The position numbers were made by a program, and so were the translations under genes. A model generated the notes under the pieces. The model ran no database searches. It was given only the letters and a program-made list of their open reading frames with translations, and was not told where the DNA came from. From Crocinitomicaceae bacterium (GTDB taxonomy: Bacteria > Bacteroidota > Bacteroidia > Flavobacteriales_D > Crocinitomicaceae), in the NCBI GenBank assembly GCA_024643365.1, contig JAHENC010000025.1:22394-86393 (forward strand): a stretch of DNA of 64,000 nt, in the 5' to 3' direction. Position 1 is the first letter of the stretch. Each line of letters opens with the position of its first letter. Shown here one piece after another: positions 9,047 through 18,297 of this stretch.

Positions 9047-9943
9047 ATGGCAACATTAACACTAGCTCTAGATATGCGTAGAGCCAAGAAAGATGGGGCT
9101 TTCCCACTTGTATTTAAACTCTCTGTAAATAGAGAAAAATCCTACATTACCACAGGAATTAGTGTGAAACCCACAGAATTCCATACAGAATCCAACCTAA
9201 TTATAGGTAACCCTAAAGCAAATGAACTGTTAATGAACCTTGATACCCAATACAGGACTAGGTTTTATCAGTACATTATTAATAACCAAGGACATGAACA
9301 ATTGTCTGAAGCTAAAGCATTTATTCTAAACAGGCAGCCTGAGGAATTTACAGTAGCAGAATACTGGGATAACCTTATAAATAATATGAAGGTGGCCGGC
9401 CGGGACGGAGGTGTGAAAATATACCAGCAGAGTCTCAGTACCATTAGTAAAGAGATTAACCTAGATATACCCTTCACTGCATTATCCTACAAAGATGTCA
9501 TGAACTTGGAAACTAAGTTATACAAAAGGGGGATGTCTATTAATGGTGCCAGTGTGTATCTCCGAACTTTTAGAGCAGTTTGTAACAAAGCAATTAACCA
9601 AGACATTGTAAAGCTGGAATGGTATCCATTTAGAAAACACAGAATGAGAAAAGAGAAGACAGTTCCACGTGTGATGACTATGGAAGAAATCAAAAGCTAT
9701 TTTTCACTAAACTTACCTCCTACTCACCCAAGTTACACATACTGGAATATTGGCAGGTTAATTTTTATGCTCAGAGGTATTAACCTGCGTGATTTAATTC
9801 TACTTAAACCTGAATGTTTGAAGAATGGGAGATTGATCTACCGGAGAGCTAAAACTGGTAAGTTATACAGCATCCAAGTTACACCAGAAATTACTGCTAC
9901 CCTATCCACATTTACACCAAATGAGACTCTCTTAGGTGTACTT
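9047..9943 (+). pseudogene. Tyrosine recombinase (integrase), C-terminally truncated
   Basis: From the ATG at 9047, about 299 codons encode an arm-binding domain (MATLTLALDMRRAKKDGAF, about 1-90), an SAM-like core-binding domain (about 100-200) and the start of the catalytic domain, with the first catalytic Arg in MLRGINLRDLILLKPE and the beta-hairpin Lys in YRRAKTGK. The HxxR, H/W and nucleophilic Tyr regions are missing. The frame instead continues without a stop into an unrelated glycosyltransferase-like tail near 9944. The enzyme cannot be active as a recombinase. Its location beside tRNA-Val fits an old integration followed by deletion. Confidence 0.75.
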
Positions 9944-10465
9944 ACCGGTGATCGAATTTCCGGAATCAAACACTTTAAAACAGTTGCCATAAAGAGTTTC
10001 GACTACCTCTGCTCTATTTTATTTCAACCAGAACATTTCCGTGTCATTTCGAATCAAACCTGGTATGAACCCGGAAAAACAAGCGCAACTGAAGGAGAGC
10101 AACCAATAGATGTTGCATATACAATTATCGCATTATCAGAATTTTACGTTTGTTTCGGTAATTATGACTACCTTACAAGAATGACAAGAGCCTTTGAATG
10201 GTATCTTGGAAGAAATCAATTAAATCAAATCGTATACAATCCAATTTCCGGCGGATGCCTAGATGGCATTGAAGCAAAACAAGTGAACATCAACCAAGGC
10301 GCAGAAGCCACAACTACCTATTTAATGGCGAGAAATCGCATGGAAAAACACCAACGACAAAAAGATCAAGAACAAACGACCCAATTAACCATGAACACTC
10401 ACAACAATTTCAAAATTACAACACCTTATGCTCAAGATCGAAATTTTACCAGAACGAAAAGTTAG
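9944..10465 (+). pseudogene. C-terminal fragment of glycosyltransferase-like gene, fused to integrase
   Basis: About 173 codons in the same frame as the integrase remnant. Blocks such as SFDYLCSILFQPEHFRVISN, EGEQPIDVAYTIIALSEFY and NPISGGCLDGIEAKQVNINQ followed by GAEATTTYLMARNRM match what I recall as the C-terminal domain of a Bacteroidota glycosyltransferase-associated protein encoded near GH130-type mannoside clusters. The N-terminal part is absent. Codon style changes near 9944, where the integrase homology also stops. The last 38 nt overlap the next gene. The exact enzyme class is uncertain; the fused fragment nature is better supported. Confidence 0.6.
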
Positions 10466-10802
10466 TTCACTTACCAACGAATTCAACGAACTATTTCCAC
10501 ACCTCTTATTAAAACTTTACTACAAAACAGCAGCGAAGTCCGACCATTCGAAGCATGCACATTTGCAGCGGGAACAATTTGCAGAAAAACCGCGCGACAT
10601 CCTCTTGGATTGCCAAGAAAAAAAAGCGGAAGGCATACTTGAATTCCATGCTGAAATGAGTGTTCAAAAATTCAAAGTCCTACTTGAAAACGACTTTGGT
10701 ATTCACGCTGAAATTTACCATGAGTCTGGCAAACATCAATGGTCTACCCTCCCCGTTCCCTCGGAAAACCCTTTATTCGAATCAAATTTTGAAACGCATT
10801 AA
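10428..10802 (+). CDS. Conserved hypothetical protein (124 aa)
   Basis: Starts MLKIEILPERKVSSLTNEFN and contains FPHLLLKLYYK and EMSVQKFKVLLENDFGIHAE. The shape (N-terminal beta strand, 'FN..FP.LKL', then a segment with a late tryptophan) resembles a small Bacteroidota family often found near regulators; no function is known to me. It overlaps the glycosyltransferase fragment by 38 nt in another frame, so it was probably the last gene of that former operon. It is the partner or neighbour of the AraC-like regulator that follows. Confidence 0.6.
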   Translation: MLKIEILPERKVSSLTNEFNELFPHLLLKLYYKTAAKSDHSKHAHLQREQFAEKPRDILLDCQEKKAEGILEFHAEMSVQKFKVLLENDFGIHAEIYHESGKHQWSTLPVPSENPLFESNFETH

Positions 10803-10906
10803 GCGAAAAATCTACGCCGTAGGAAAAGTGTAAATCTTCTGCTATCACATGCAATAGATAACACAAATTCTTGCAATAAATTCGATTAAATATTAAAACC
10901 AAAGCG

Positions 10907-11488
10907 ATGAAAATTAACATCAAGAATATGGTTAGCGCAAGATGCGTGAACCAAGTGGTCATCATATTACTAGATATGGGAATTCCCTATCTTTCAGTTG
11001 AATTGGGAGAGATTGAATTGTACAAAGAACTCAGTTTGATTCAAGAATTGGATTTAAAGTCCAAACTAAAACAGGAAGGACTAGAATTCATTGACGACAA
11101 CCGCACATTGTTATCAGAGCGAATCAAACTCATTATTATTCAAATGGTTCACTATTCTGAAGAAAATGTAAAAACAAACTTTTCCGTTTATTTAAGCGAA
11201 AAAATGAAACACAACTACACCTATTTATCCAATGTGTTTAGAGCCGTGAATGGCATGACGATTCAACAATTTATCATCATCAATAAAATTGAACGAATCA
11301 AAGCATTATTGCTTTACGGTGAATTAAATTTATCTGAGATTTCTTACAAACTCAACTACAGTAGTATTGCTCATCTTTCGAATCAGTTTAAGAAAATTAC
11401 GGGCTTATCACCAACAGAATACCGTCATTTAGAAGTCATGCACCGCATTCCTCTGGAACAAATTGGAAGAATTCAAACAGTCGCATAA
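10907..11488 (+). CDS. AraC-type HTH transcriptional regulator
   Basis: 193 residues. The N-terminal part (about 1-100) carries VSARCVNQVVIILLDMGI and a conserved-looking VELGEIEL segment; the C-terminal AraC domain (about 105-185) has two helix-turn-helix motifs (YTYLSNVFRAVNGMTIQQF and LSEISYKLNYSSIAHLSNQF, then KKITGLSPTEYR). It should bind DNA as a transcription factor; no ligand domain is evident. A terminator follows at 11514. Confidence 0.82.
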   Translation: MKINIKNMVSARCVNQVVIILLDMGIPYLSVELGEIELYKELSLIQELDLKSKLKQEGLEFIDDNRTLLSERIKLIIIQMVHYSEENVKTNFSVYLSEKMKHNYTYLSNVFRAVNGMTIQQFIIINKIERIKALLLYGELNLSEISYKLNYSSIAHLSNQFKKITGLSPTEYRHLEVMHRIPLEQIGRIQTVA

Positions 11489-11513
11489 AATCAATTCTCA
11501 CCTTTATCAATGA

Positions 11514-11547
11514 AAAAGTGCGGTTTTTACATCCGCACTTTTTTTAT
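11514..11547. terminator. Bidirectional intrinsic terminator
   Basis: AAAAGTGCGG (11514-11523) pairs with CCGCACTTTT (11533-11542) and is flanked by A and T tracts, between convergent AraC and BON genes. Confidence 0.8.
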
Positions 11548-11566
11548 GCTATAAAATGATTTTTCT

Positions 11567-12226
11567 TCAGAATTCGTAGATAACAGCCAATTCATTATCT
11601 ACTTCATTTACTCCTGGAGCATTCCAAGCCAATCTTGCCGCTTCATCCTTTTCGAAGATTGATTCTACCGCACCACGAAGAACTACTTTATTTCCATTGA
11701 CTTTGACTTGGATATTGTGATCGTCAACCATCCAACTTCTCGACAATGCTTTTTCAATATCTGCTTGTTCAATGGCGTCATTTGAATTTGTTTTTACGGA
11801 AACATTGTTCGTAACCCCTTTTACACCTATCAAATTAGCCGCACAACTGCGCGCAGCTTCTTTTTGGTAGTTCCATTCCACACTTCCATCGATCGTCACC
11901 CAGCCGTTCTCTACTTTCACCTGAACCTTATCATTTGGTACTGACCAATCCCATTTCATACTAGAAAGGATTTCAGTTGCTAAGTCTTCGTCATTTTTTT
12001 CATGAGAATTAGTAAATTTCACGTTAATGTCCTCCACTACTGCTCTTACTCCAACAACACTTTTTGCAGCTTTTTCCGCTTCGATTTTCTTCGTGAAACT
12101 ATTGACATTCCCTGTCAATGTTACGACACCATTTTTAGCTGTGACACCAATTTCAGCGGCCTTTAATAAGGGTTGCCATTTGATGGAATCCTGTACGTCT
12201 TTTTGCAATTCTTCATTTGTTTTCAT
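11567..12226 (-). CDS. BON-domain protein with three BON repeats (OsmY-like)
   Basis: 219 residues from the ATG at 12226 (MKTNEELQKDVQDSIKW); a longer reading from a TTG at 12247 is less likely. Three BON domains are visible at about residues 3-70, 75-145 and 150-219, each with a V-x-G motif (VTLTGNVNSF, VTIDGSVEW, VVLRGAVES). BON proteins bind membranes or phospholipids and are often stress-induced. No signal peptide is seen, so cytoplasmic or non-classical location is possible. It converges on the AraC gene. Confidence 0.88.
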   Translation of the reverse strand: MKTNEELQKDVQDSIKWQPLLKAAEIGVTAKNGVVTLTGNVNSFTKKIEAEKAAKSVVGVRAVVEDINVKFTNSHEKNDEDLATEILSSMKWDWSVPNDKVQVKVENGWVTIDGSVEWNYQKEAARSCAANLIGVKGVTNNVSVKTNSNDAIEQADIEKALSRSWMVDDHNIQVKVNGNKVVLRGAVESIFEKDEAARLAWNAPGVNEVDNELAVIYEF

Positions 12227-12350
12227 CGGTAAATTCGTTAAGTGCAACTGTATTGTTACAGGTCAAATTTCACCTTATATCTTCAGCAAGTCATTACATT
12301 AGGACTGCTAAAATTTACATTTAATCACAAAGAAAATCGCGAAAATCAGT

Positions 12351-13283
12351 CTATTGACAAACCAATGTATCGAACCAGGGAGAATACCCCACCCAAATTC
12401 CTAAGGCACCACCTTGGATATTTGTTGGGATATTTGTGGGCGTTGAAAAAGGATTTCCAGCCGAATACATTTGATTGTATTTTTTCTCGAAAAAATTATA
12501 TTCCTTTCTACCCATTTTGGATAATTTAACAATGACGGTATCACCAAGCTTATAGTATCCTCTATATTCAGGATCTCCATTTGGATCATCAAAACTCATT
12601 GGATTTTCATACGCAAAATCGAACGTTTGTCCGTTAAAGAATTTATCGTTAAAAAACGGATTAAAGGTTCTAGAGAAATTAGGCATTCCTGCTAATTTCA
12701 CTTGCCATGCATAGGAATCTCCACTCACAGATGGATCACTCAGTTTCGCCCATGAGAATCCACGATCGGTGTAAGATCCTTCCGGTTTCCAATAAAGAGA
12801 ATCCAAGGGTGTCGCCGGATAAATATTTGTTGTCGATGTATACTCTGTACCATTATTGACCACTTTCAAGGTGTAGGTCTTTCCAACTTCACCAACCATT
12901 CCAAGGGAGATGTACGCACAAAGGTGAAGATTTACCAATACATCAACAGGCAAACCAAAGAATGCCGCTGCAATTTCCTCTGTTCCAGGAGGAAGGTTAT
13001 CCGAACAAATCTCTGTTAAGGTATCCGTTTGAACGCCATTAGAAATCGTTACTGTTGCTCCGGATACAAATCCTTCGAGGTAGGCCTGAAAGTTTGTCGG
13101 AGAATAGACATTATTGGTTGTACTTAACAGAACAACAGCTGGTTGACCGGTTTCAATACTTCCGTCTATTACTAATTGGTCTTTGTACCCTGGAATATCA
13201 ATTTGAACTTCCTTTGTACAAGAAACAGCCACCAACACAATGCTGATGCCTATGAGTAGTTTACTTAAAATTCGAAATTCCAT
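12351..13283 (-). CDS. DUF4249 lipoprotein, partner of TonB receptor
   Basis: 310 residues with lipobox VAVSC (Cys22) followed by TKEVQIDIPGYKDQLVIDGS and a beta-rich body (GQPAVVLLSTTNNVYS, VGKTYTLKVVNNGTEYTS), the pattern of DUF4249. Such proteins sit next to TonB-dependent receptors and are thought to be surface lipoproteins helping capture the substrate. It overlaps the upstream receptor gene by 19 nt, so the two are translated from one message. Confidence 0.85.
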   Translation of the reverse strand: MEFRILSKLLIGISIVLVAVSCTKEVQIDIPGYKDQLVIDGSIETGQPAVVLLSTTNNVYSPTNFQAYLEGFVSGATVTISNGVQTDTLTEICSDNLPPGTEEIAAAFFGLPVDVLVNLHLCAYISLGMVGEVGKTYTLKVVNNGTEYTSTTNIYPATPLDSLYWKPEGSYTDRGFSWAKLSDPSVSGDSYAWQVKLAGMPNFSRTFNPFFNDKFFNGQTFDFAYENPMSFDDPNGDPEYRGYYKLGDTVIVKLSKMGRKEYNFFEKKYNQMYSAGNPFSTPTNIPTNIQGGALGIWVGYSPWFDTLVCQ

Positions 13284-15664
13284 GTTGCGCTAGGTATGAT
13301 TGGAAATAAGGATACTTGTTTTACTGATAATTTGAAATTTCCGGAGAGAAAATCACCATCATTATCAACATATAAAAAGAATGGATTCATGCGATTGTAC
13401 ACATTGTAAATGGAGAACGACCAATTGCTTCGGTACGTTTTCTTCACCTCAATTTCTTTTCCAGTAGCAGGATCTGTTTTCGTTTTGTATGCTTTACTGT
13501 ATAAAGTAGCAGACAAATCTAATCGGTGATATGGAGCCATACGCGTTGAATTACGCGGTCCATAATTGAATAATAAGTTTTGTTCTTGAACGTACCAAGA
13601 ACTAGGTAAAGTCAAGGTATTTCCTGTTGCATAAATGAAACTAGCAGAGAAAGTCCAACGTTCATTGAGTTTATAAGTACCTACCAACGTTAAATCGTGA
13701 CGTCGGTCATACTTGGCTGGATAGATATTTCCTTCATTAATGTCTGGAAATCTTCTTTCTGTTTTTGCCCAAGTGTATCCCACCCATCCTGTGAAGCGTC
13801 CAACGGATTTCTTAAAAAAGAACTCAATTCCATAGGCTCTACCTTCACCGAAGACTAGAATATTATCGGTGTTATCATTCACATTATCTCCCGGCAACGC
13901 ACCTTCCTCAAACTCAATAAGGTTTTTCATTTCTTTGTAATACACTTCAACAGAACTTTCGAATTTATCATTAAAAAAGTTTTTGAAATAACCAACTGAA
14001 CCTTGCCATCCTTTTTCAGGCTTTGCAATATCCGTTGTTGGAAACCAAATATCTGTTGGAAGGGAAACAGCACTTAACGAAGTCAAGTGAACGTATTGGT
14101 AGTTGTATGCGTATCCAGCTTTGATCGAACTATTATCTGGTAATAACCAACGCATGGAAACACGTGGTTCGAGTCCATGGTAGAACTTAATCAAATCACC
14201 TTTTTGGTATTGAATTGTCGTGTCTTGCGTACTGATTCCATCTCCTTTAATGTAGCGAGTAAACGGACCAACATGTGCAAACGCACTGTAGCGAAGTCCA
14301 ACATTCAATCGAAGTTTATCATTTAAGTCAAATTCATCCAATACATAAGCTGCTGCTTCATGAGAATATAATTTTTGCGCTGAACCAGTATCAAAAACGG
14401 TTGTATCATTTTGTGCTGTTACGCTCGTTGGTGTAAACGTATGGTATTTGTAATCTGCACCCCACTTGATTCGGTGAATGGGATTCGGGAAATAGGAAAA
14501 GTCCACTTTTGCACCTATATCACGAATTCCAGAAGCGAGTTCAAAACGAAACTCATCTTGTTGCGAACCAAATTTAAACATGTAATCAGAGAACGTTGTT
14601 GTCACGTTCATGAATAACTTGTCACTAAATAAGTGGTTCCATCTCAATGCTGCAATTCCATTTCCCCATGGCATATTCGCGCCGAATCCACCTTTGGTAT
14701 CAGAAAAATTAAAAACATCTTTACCATAGTATCCACTCAAGTAAATACGGTCCTTAGCAGACAACTTGTAATTTAATTTCGCATTAAAATCGTAAAAGAA
14801 ATAAGAAGAACCAGCGAATGGAGACGTATCAGAAATAGCCGCTTTCAACAAGATATCAATGTATGTTCGACGTGCAGAAACGATAAAGGATCCTTTGTCC
14901 TTCTTAATTGGACCTTCCAATGTTAAACGCGACGAAATCGCACCGATACCACCGGTTACTTTTAATTTCTTCATGTTTCCTTCGTTCATGTTAACTTCAA
15001 GAACCGAAGACATCCTTCCACCAAAGTTTGCCGGCATTCCACCTTTTATAAGGTTAACAGATTTCACCGCATCCGCGTTAAACACGGAGAAAAATCCAAA
15101 CAAGTGAGCTGCGTTGTAAACGACTCCTTCATCCAGTAAAACTAAATTCTGATCTGGACCACCACCTCTCACGTAAAACCCTTGTCCTCCTTCTGAAACT
15201 GAAGAAACACCAGGAAGCAACTGAATGGTTTTAATAACATCAACTTCACCCATGAATGCAGGTAAGGTTTTAATTTGGTCCATCTGCAATTCAATTTGAC
15301 CCATTTTCGTCGATGTCACATTTTCCGTCTTTTTCATGTTGACTACAACTTCCTTCGAATCGCTTACTTTGGTACCTAATTCGATAGAGAGTATGGTACT
15401 TTTTGTCAAATCAATCTCGCGAACTTCAGAACCATAGGACACGGAACGATATTCCACTGCATATTTCCCCGGAACTACCGTTAAGGAATAAAATCCATAA
15501 GAATTAGACATTGCCCCTAATTTTAGGGCAGGAATATACACTTTAACATCTGTCATCGCCTCTCCATCATTGGAATCGGTGATGTATCCACTTAAGGTCA
15601 CTTTTGACTGTGAAAAAGAGGTAAATGAGATGGTAATCAATAGAAAGGAGAGTACTAATTTCAT
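13265..15664 (-). CDS. TonB-dependent receptor with carboxypeptidase-like domain
   Basis: 799 residues: signal peptide (to about 18), carboxypeptidase regulatory-like domain (about 22-100), TonB plug (about 120-235, GEVDVIKTIQLLPGVSSVSE, GFYVRGGGPDQNLVLLDEG) and a beta-barrel ending in ATWNFEF with terminal aromatic. It imports a substrate across the outer membrane using TonB energy. The substrate is not readable; the pairing with DUF4249 separates it from SusC/SusD sugar systems. Upstream 15665-15811 shows no riboswitch or Fur-box that I can recognise. Confidence 0.9.
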   Translation of the reverse strand: MKLVLSFLLITISFTSFSQSKVTLSGYITDSNDGEAMTDVKVYIPALKLGAMSNSYGFYSLTVVPGKYAVEYRSVSYGSEVREIDLTKSTILSIELGTKVSDSKEVVVNMKKTENVTSTKMGQIELQMDQIKTLPAFMGEVDVIKTIQLLPGVSSVSEGGQGFYVRGGGPDQNLVLLDEGVVYNAAHLFGFFSVFNADAVKSVNLIKGGMPANFGGRMSSVLEVNMNEGNMKKLKVTGGIGAISSRLTLEGPIKKDKGSFIVSARRTYIDILLKAAISDTSPFAGSSYFFYDFNAKLNYKLSAKDRIYLSGYYGKDVFNFSDTKGGFGANMPWGNGIAALRWNHLFSDKLFMNVTTTFSDYMFKFGSQQDEFRFELASGIRDIGAKVDFSYFPNPIHRIKWGADYKYHTFTPTSVTAQNDTTVFDTGSAQKLYSHEAAAYVLDEFDLNDKLRLNVGLRYSAFAHVGPFTRYIKGDGISTQDTTIQYQKGDLIKFYHGLEPRVSMRWLLPDNSSIKAGYAYNYQYVHLTSLSAVSLPTDIWFPTTDIAKPEKGWQGSVGYFKNFFNDKFESSVEVYYKEMKNLIEFEEGALPGDNVNDNTDNILVFGEGRAYGIEFFFKKSVGRFTGWVGYTWAKTERRFPDINEGNIYPAKYDRRHDLTLVGTYKLNERWTFSASFIYATGNTLTLPSSWYVQEQNLLFNYGPRNSTRMAPYHRLDLSATLYSKAYKTKTDPATGKEIEVKKTYRSNWSFSIYNVYNRMNPFFLYVDNDGDFLSGNFKLSVKQVSLFPIIPSATWNFEF

Positions 15665-15799
15665 ATTCCACGAAGGGATTTTACTAATTTGACGTGTTCA
15701 TTTTGATTCTGTTACTAGAATTCCATGCAAAAGTAACAACTTAATAACGAAAGTGTTTGAAGATTCTTGTGTTTCCGTTAAACAAAACCTAAATCCTTT

Positions 15800-15807
15800 T
15801 AATTTTG
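15800..15807 (+). promoter_or_regulatory. TAnnTTTG box directly before pabB start
   Basis: TAATTTTG matches the Bacteroidota -7 consensus and ends 4 nt before the ATG at 15812. If used, transcription would begin at or next to the start codon, giving a nearly leaderless message. No clear TTG at -33 spacing was found. Confidence 0.4.
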
Positions 15808-15811
15808 TGCT

Positions 15812-17020
15812 ATGAAAAAGTGGAAAAACGTTTGTTTTTTGAATAGTAACGATGGAACAGGCTTATTAGCATTCGGCATCCAAAATGAATTTATTTTGGA
15901 AAAGGGTCAATCGGTTGACCAATTACAGCATTACATTCATTCAAATTCCGGATCCTATCTTTTCGGATCACTTTCATACGAGTTAAAAAATGAATTTGAA
16001 AAACTAACATCATCTCATACCGACGATGTGGCTTATCCGCTTGCTCATTTTTGGGTTCCGAAATTTGTTATTCAATTAGAGAAGGAGAAATTCGAATACC
16101 TTCAAGGTGATCAAGATGAAGAAAGTTTTACATTTTTGGATTACTTCATGGAGGAGGAAATTGATCACAATTTTCATTCCTTTCCCTATCGATTTAAAGC
16201 CAGAACAACCAAGGAGCACTACATTTCTCAAGTAGAGAAATTAAAAACCCACATTCAACGAGGGGACATTTACGAAGTCAACTATTGCCAAGAGTTTTAT
16301 GCTGAAAATGTCGCATTGGATTACCCCTTGGACACGTATTTCAAGTTGAATCGCATTACGAAAGCACCTTTTTCCACCTTTCTAGAAACAGAAAAACATG
16401 CAATCTTTTGCGGTAGTCCTGAAAGATACTTGAAGAAATCTGGAAGTACGGTTATTTCGCAGCCAATCAAAGGAACAGCTCCCAGAGGAATCAATGAAGA
16501 CGCAGATGAAACATTGAAACAACAATTAGAAAACGATCCAAAAGAACGCGCAGAAAACATCATGATTGTGGACCTTGTGCGCAACGACTTGTCGCGTATC
16601 GCTAAAAAAGGAAGTGTTCATGTGAGTGAATTGTGTGGCATTCACACCTTTGAAACCGTGCATCAAATGATTTCTACGGTGGAATGTGAGGTCGAACTAG
16701 ATATACCCTTTATCGACATCCTAAAAGCTAGTTTTCCAATGGGAAGTATGACCGGCGCACCAAAAGTGGAAGCGATGAAAATCATTGATGAAACAGAGGA
16801 TTTCAACCGTGGAATCTATTCAGGTTCTATAGGATACATTCGTCCAAACGGCGATTTCGACTTCAATGTTGTCATTCGTAGCATGATCTACAACCGCGAA
16901 AAACAATACCTTTCTTGCGCAGTTGGGGGCGCTATTACGATACTGTCCGATCCAGAAAAAGAGTATGAAGAATGTCAAACAAAAATTCAGAAAATCTTAA
17001 ATGGCATGTATGCTGAATAA
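15812..17020 (+). CDS. pabB: Aminodeoxychorismate synthase component I
   Basis: 402 residues with the chorismate-binding fold: SQPIKGTAPRGINEDADE (about 210-228), ENIMIVDLVRNDLSRIAKKG (about 249-268), FPMGSMTGAPKVEAMKIIDE (about 310-329) and SGSIGYIRPNGDFDFNVVIR. The PIKGT motif with Lys is characteristic of PabB, where that Lys forms the covalent intermediate; TrpE has PIAGT. The product feeds folate synthesis. It overlaps tilS by 20 nt. No glutaminase partner is encoded here. Confidence 0.88.
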   Translation: MKKWKNVCFLNSNDGTGLLAFGIQNEFILEKGQSVDQLQHYIHSNSGSYLFGSLSYELKNEFEKLTSSHTDDVAYPLAHFWVPKFVIQLEKEKFEYLQGDQDEESFTFLDYFMEEEIDHNFHSFPYRFKARTTKEHYISQVEKLKTHIQRGDIYEVNYCQEFYAENVALDYPLDTYFKLNRITKAPFSTFLETEKHAIFCGSPERYLKKSGSTVISQPIKGTAPRGINEDADETLKQQLENDPKERAENIMIVDLVRNDLSRIAKKGSVHVSELCGIHTFETVHQMISTVECEVELDIPFIDILKASFPMGSMTGAPKVEAMKIIDETEDFNRGIYSGSIGYIRPNGDFDFNVVIRSMIYNREKQYLSCAVGGAITILSDPEKEYEECQTKIQKILNGMYAE

Positions 17021-18281
17021 GTTCCAGACATACTTCCAATCTTTCATTGAAAAACATCCTGCAGCGCAATATTTTATTGCAGTAAGCGGTGGACACGATT
17101 CGATGTTGTTATTGGACACATGTCGAAGAAATTCACTTTCGATTATTGTTCTTCATGTCAATTATCAACTTCGTGGAGAAGAAAGCAATGGAGATCAGGC
17201 GTTTGTGGAGAGCTATTGTCTGTTACATTCCATTCCAATTCATGTTCACCGAGTTGATCTCAAAGAAAAACTAATTTCAGGAGGAAACTTGCAACAACTA
17301 GCACGAAAAGAGCGCTATGCTTTTTTTGAAAGACATTTGAATCAAGTTCCGAATTCCTACTTGATGGCAGCACAGCACCAAGACGATCAATTGGAAACGT
17401 TTTGGTTGCAATTGTTTCGTGGTTCGGGACTATCAGGATTGCAAGGAATGTTAGAGAAAAACGAACGCATCCTTCGTCCTTTCTTGCCTTTTTCCAAAAT
17501 GGAACTCGTGCAACTTTCCAAGGAAATGAACTTGAGCTGGCGTGAAGATTCTAGCAACCAAAACACGAAGTACTTGCGAAATCTTTTTCGCCTTAAATTA
17601 ATTCCTTCCTTGGAACAGGAAATCCCCACATTACGGGACTCCATTCAAATCATTCAAAGCGTTTTTCAATCCACATTAAAGGAGAATCAAGCTGAAATTG
17701 AGGCGCTCACCAATGAAATACTAAAAAACAAAACTATTACTTTAGATGAAATATTTCATTTATCTGATTTTAAATTAGTTGAAATATTAAAAAGACTATC
17801 AATACCAGTCGTTTTCACAAAGAAAATACCAGAACTTTTACAAAGCGAGGCTGGAAAAAGATTGAACTGGAAAGTCAACGATGGTCCATTTCAGGCAATC
17901 GTTAAAGAACGTGATTTCTTGCGCTTCGTTTCGACGAATCCAATTTCATTCGCTACGCCGACATTTCAAGCGCAATTTATTTCATCGCTCCCAACTGAAT
18001 TTGATAAAAACACATTGTTTTTAGATCAATCGAAGATTCGTGGAGAGCTATATGTGCGTCCATGGACAAAAGGAGACCGTATGCAACCTATTGGATTAAG
18101 TGGCTCAAAACTGATCTCGGACATATTAAAAGACGATCACGTTCCTGCAAGTGAAAAACAAGAAAGATTTGTCCTCTGTGACGACGAAAAAATCATTTGT
18201 TGCATTGGACACCGCATTGATCGCAGAAGCATTGCAAATGAACAATCGAAGCTGCTTATTCGCGTCGAAATTCAACAATAA
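17001..18281 (+). CDS. tilS: tRNA(Ile)-lysidine synthase
   Basis: 426 residues (426 from ATG 17001; a second ATG at 17010 also possible). The PP-loop AVSGGHDSMLLLD (about 28-40) binds ATP; HVNYQLRGEESNGDQAFVE and AAQHQDDQLETFWLQLFRGS (about 120-140) are TilS signatures, and the C-terminal TilS domain (about 345-420) includes WTKGDRMQPIGLSGSKLISD. The enzyme converts C34 of tRNA-Ile(CAU) to lysidine. It overlaps pabB, which implies co-translation. Motifs are intact. Confidence 0.94.
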   Translation: MACMLNKFQTYFQSFIEKHPAAQYFIAVSGGHDSMLLLDTCRRNSLSIIVLHVNYQLRGEESNGDQAFVESYCLLHSIPIHVHRVDLKEKLISGGNLQQLARKERYAFFERHLNQVPNSYLMAAQHQDDQLETFWLQLFRGSGLSGLQGMLEKNERILRPFLPFSKMELVQLSKEMNLSWREDSSNQNTKYLRNLFRLKLIPSLEQEIPTLRDSIQIIQSVFQSTLKENQAEIEALTNEILKNKTITLDEIFHLSDFKLVEILKRLSIPVVFTKKIPELLQSEAGKRLNWKVNDGPFQAIVKERDFLRFVSTNPISFATPTFQAQFISSLPTEFDKNTLFLDQSKIRGELYVRPWTKGDRMQPIGLSGSKLISDILKDDHVPASEKQERFVLCDDEKIICCIGHRIDRRSIANEQSKLLIRVEIQQ

Positions 18282-18297
18282 TTGGTACTTTTAGGCC

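Noticed and set aside
15665..15811. Riboswitch or Fur box upstream of the TonB receptor
   Set aside because: No recognisable conserved core was found in the 147-nt spacer.
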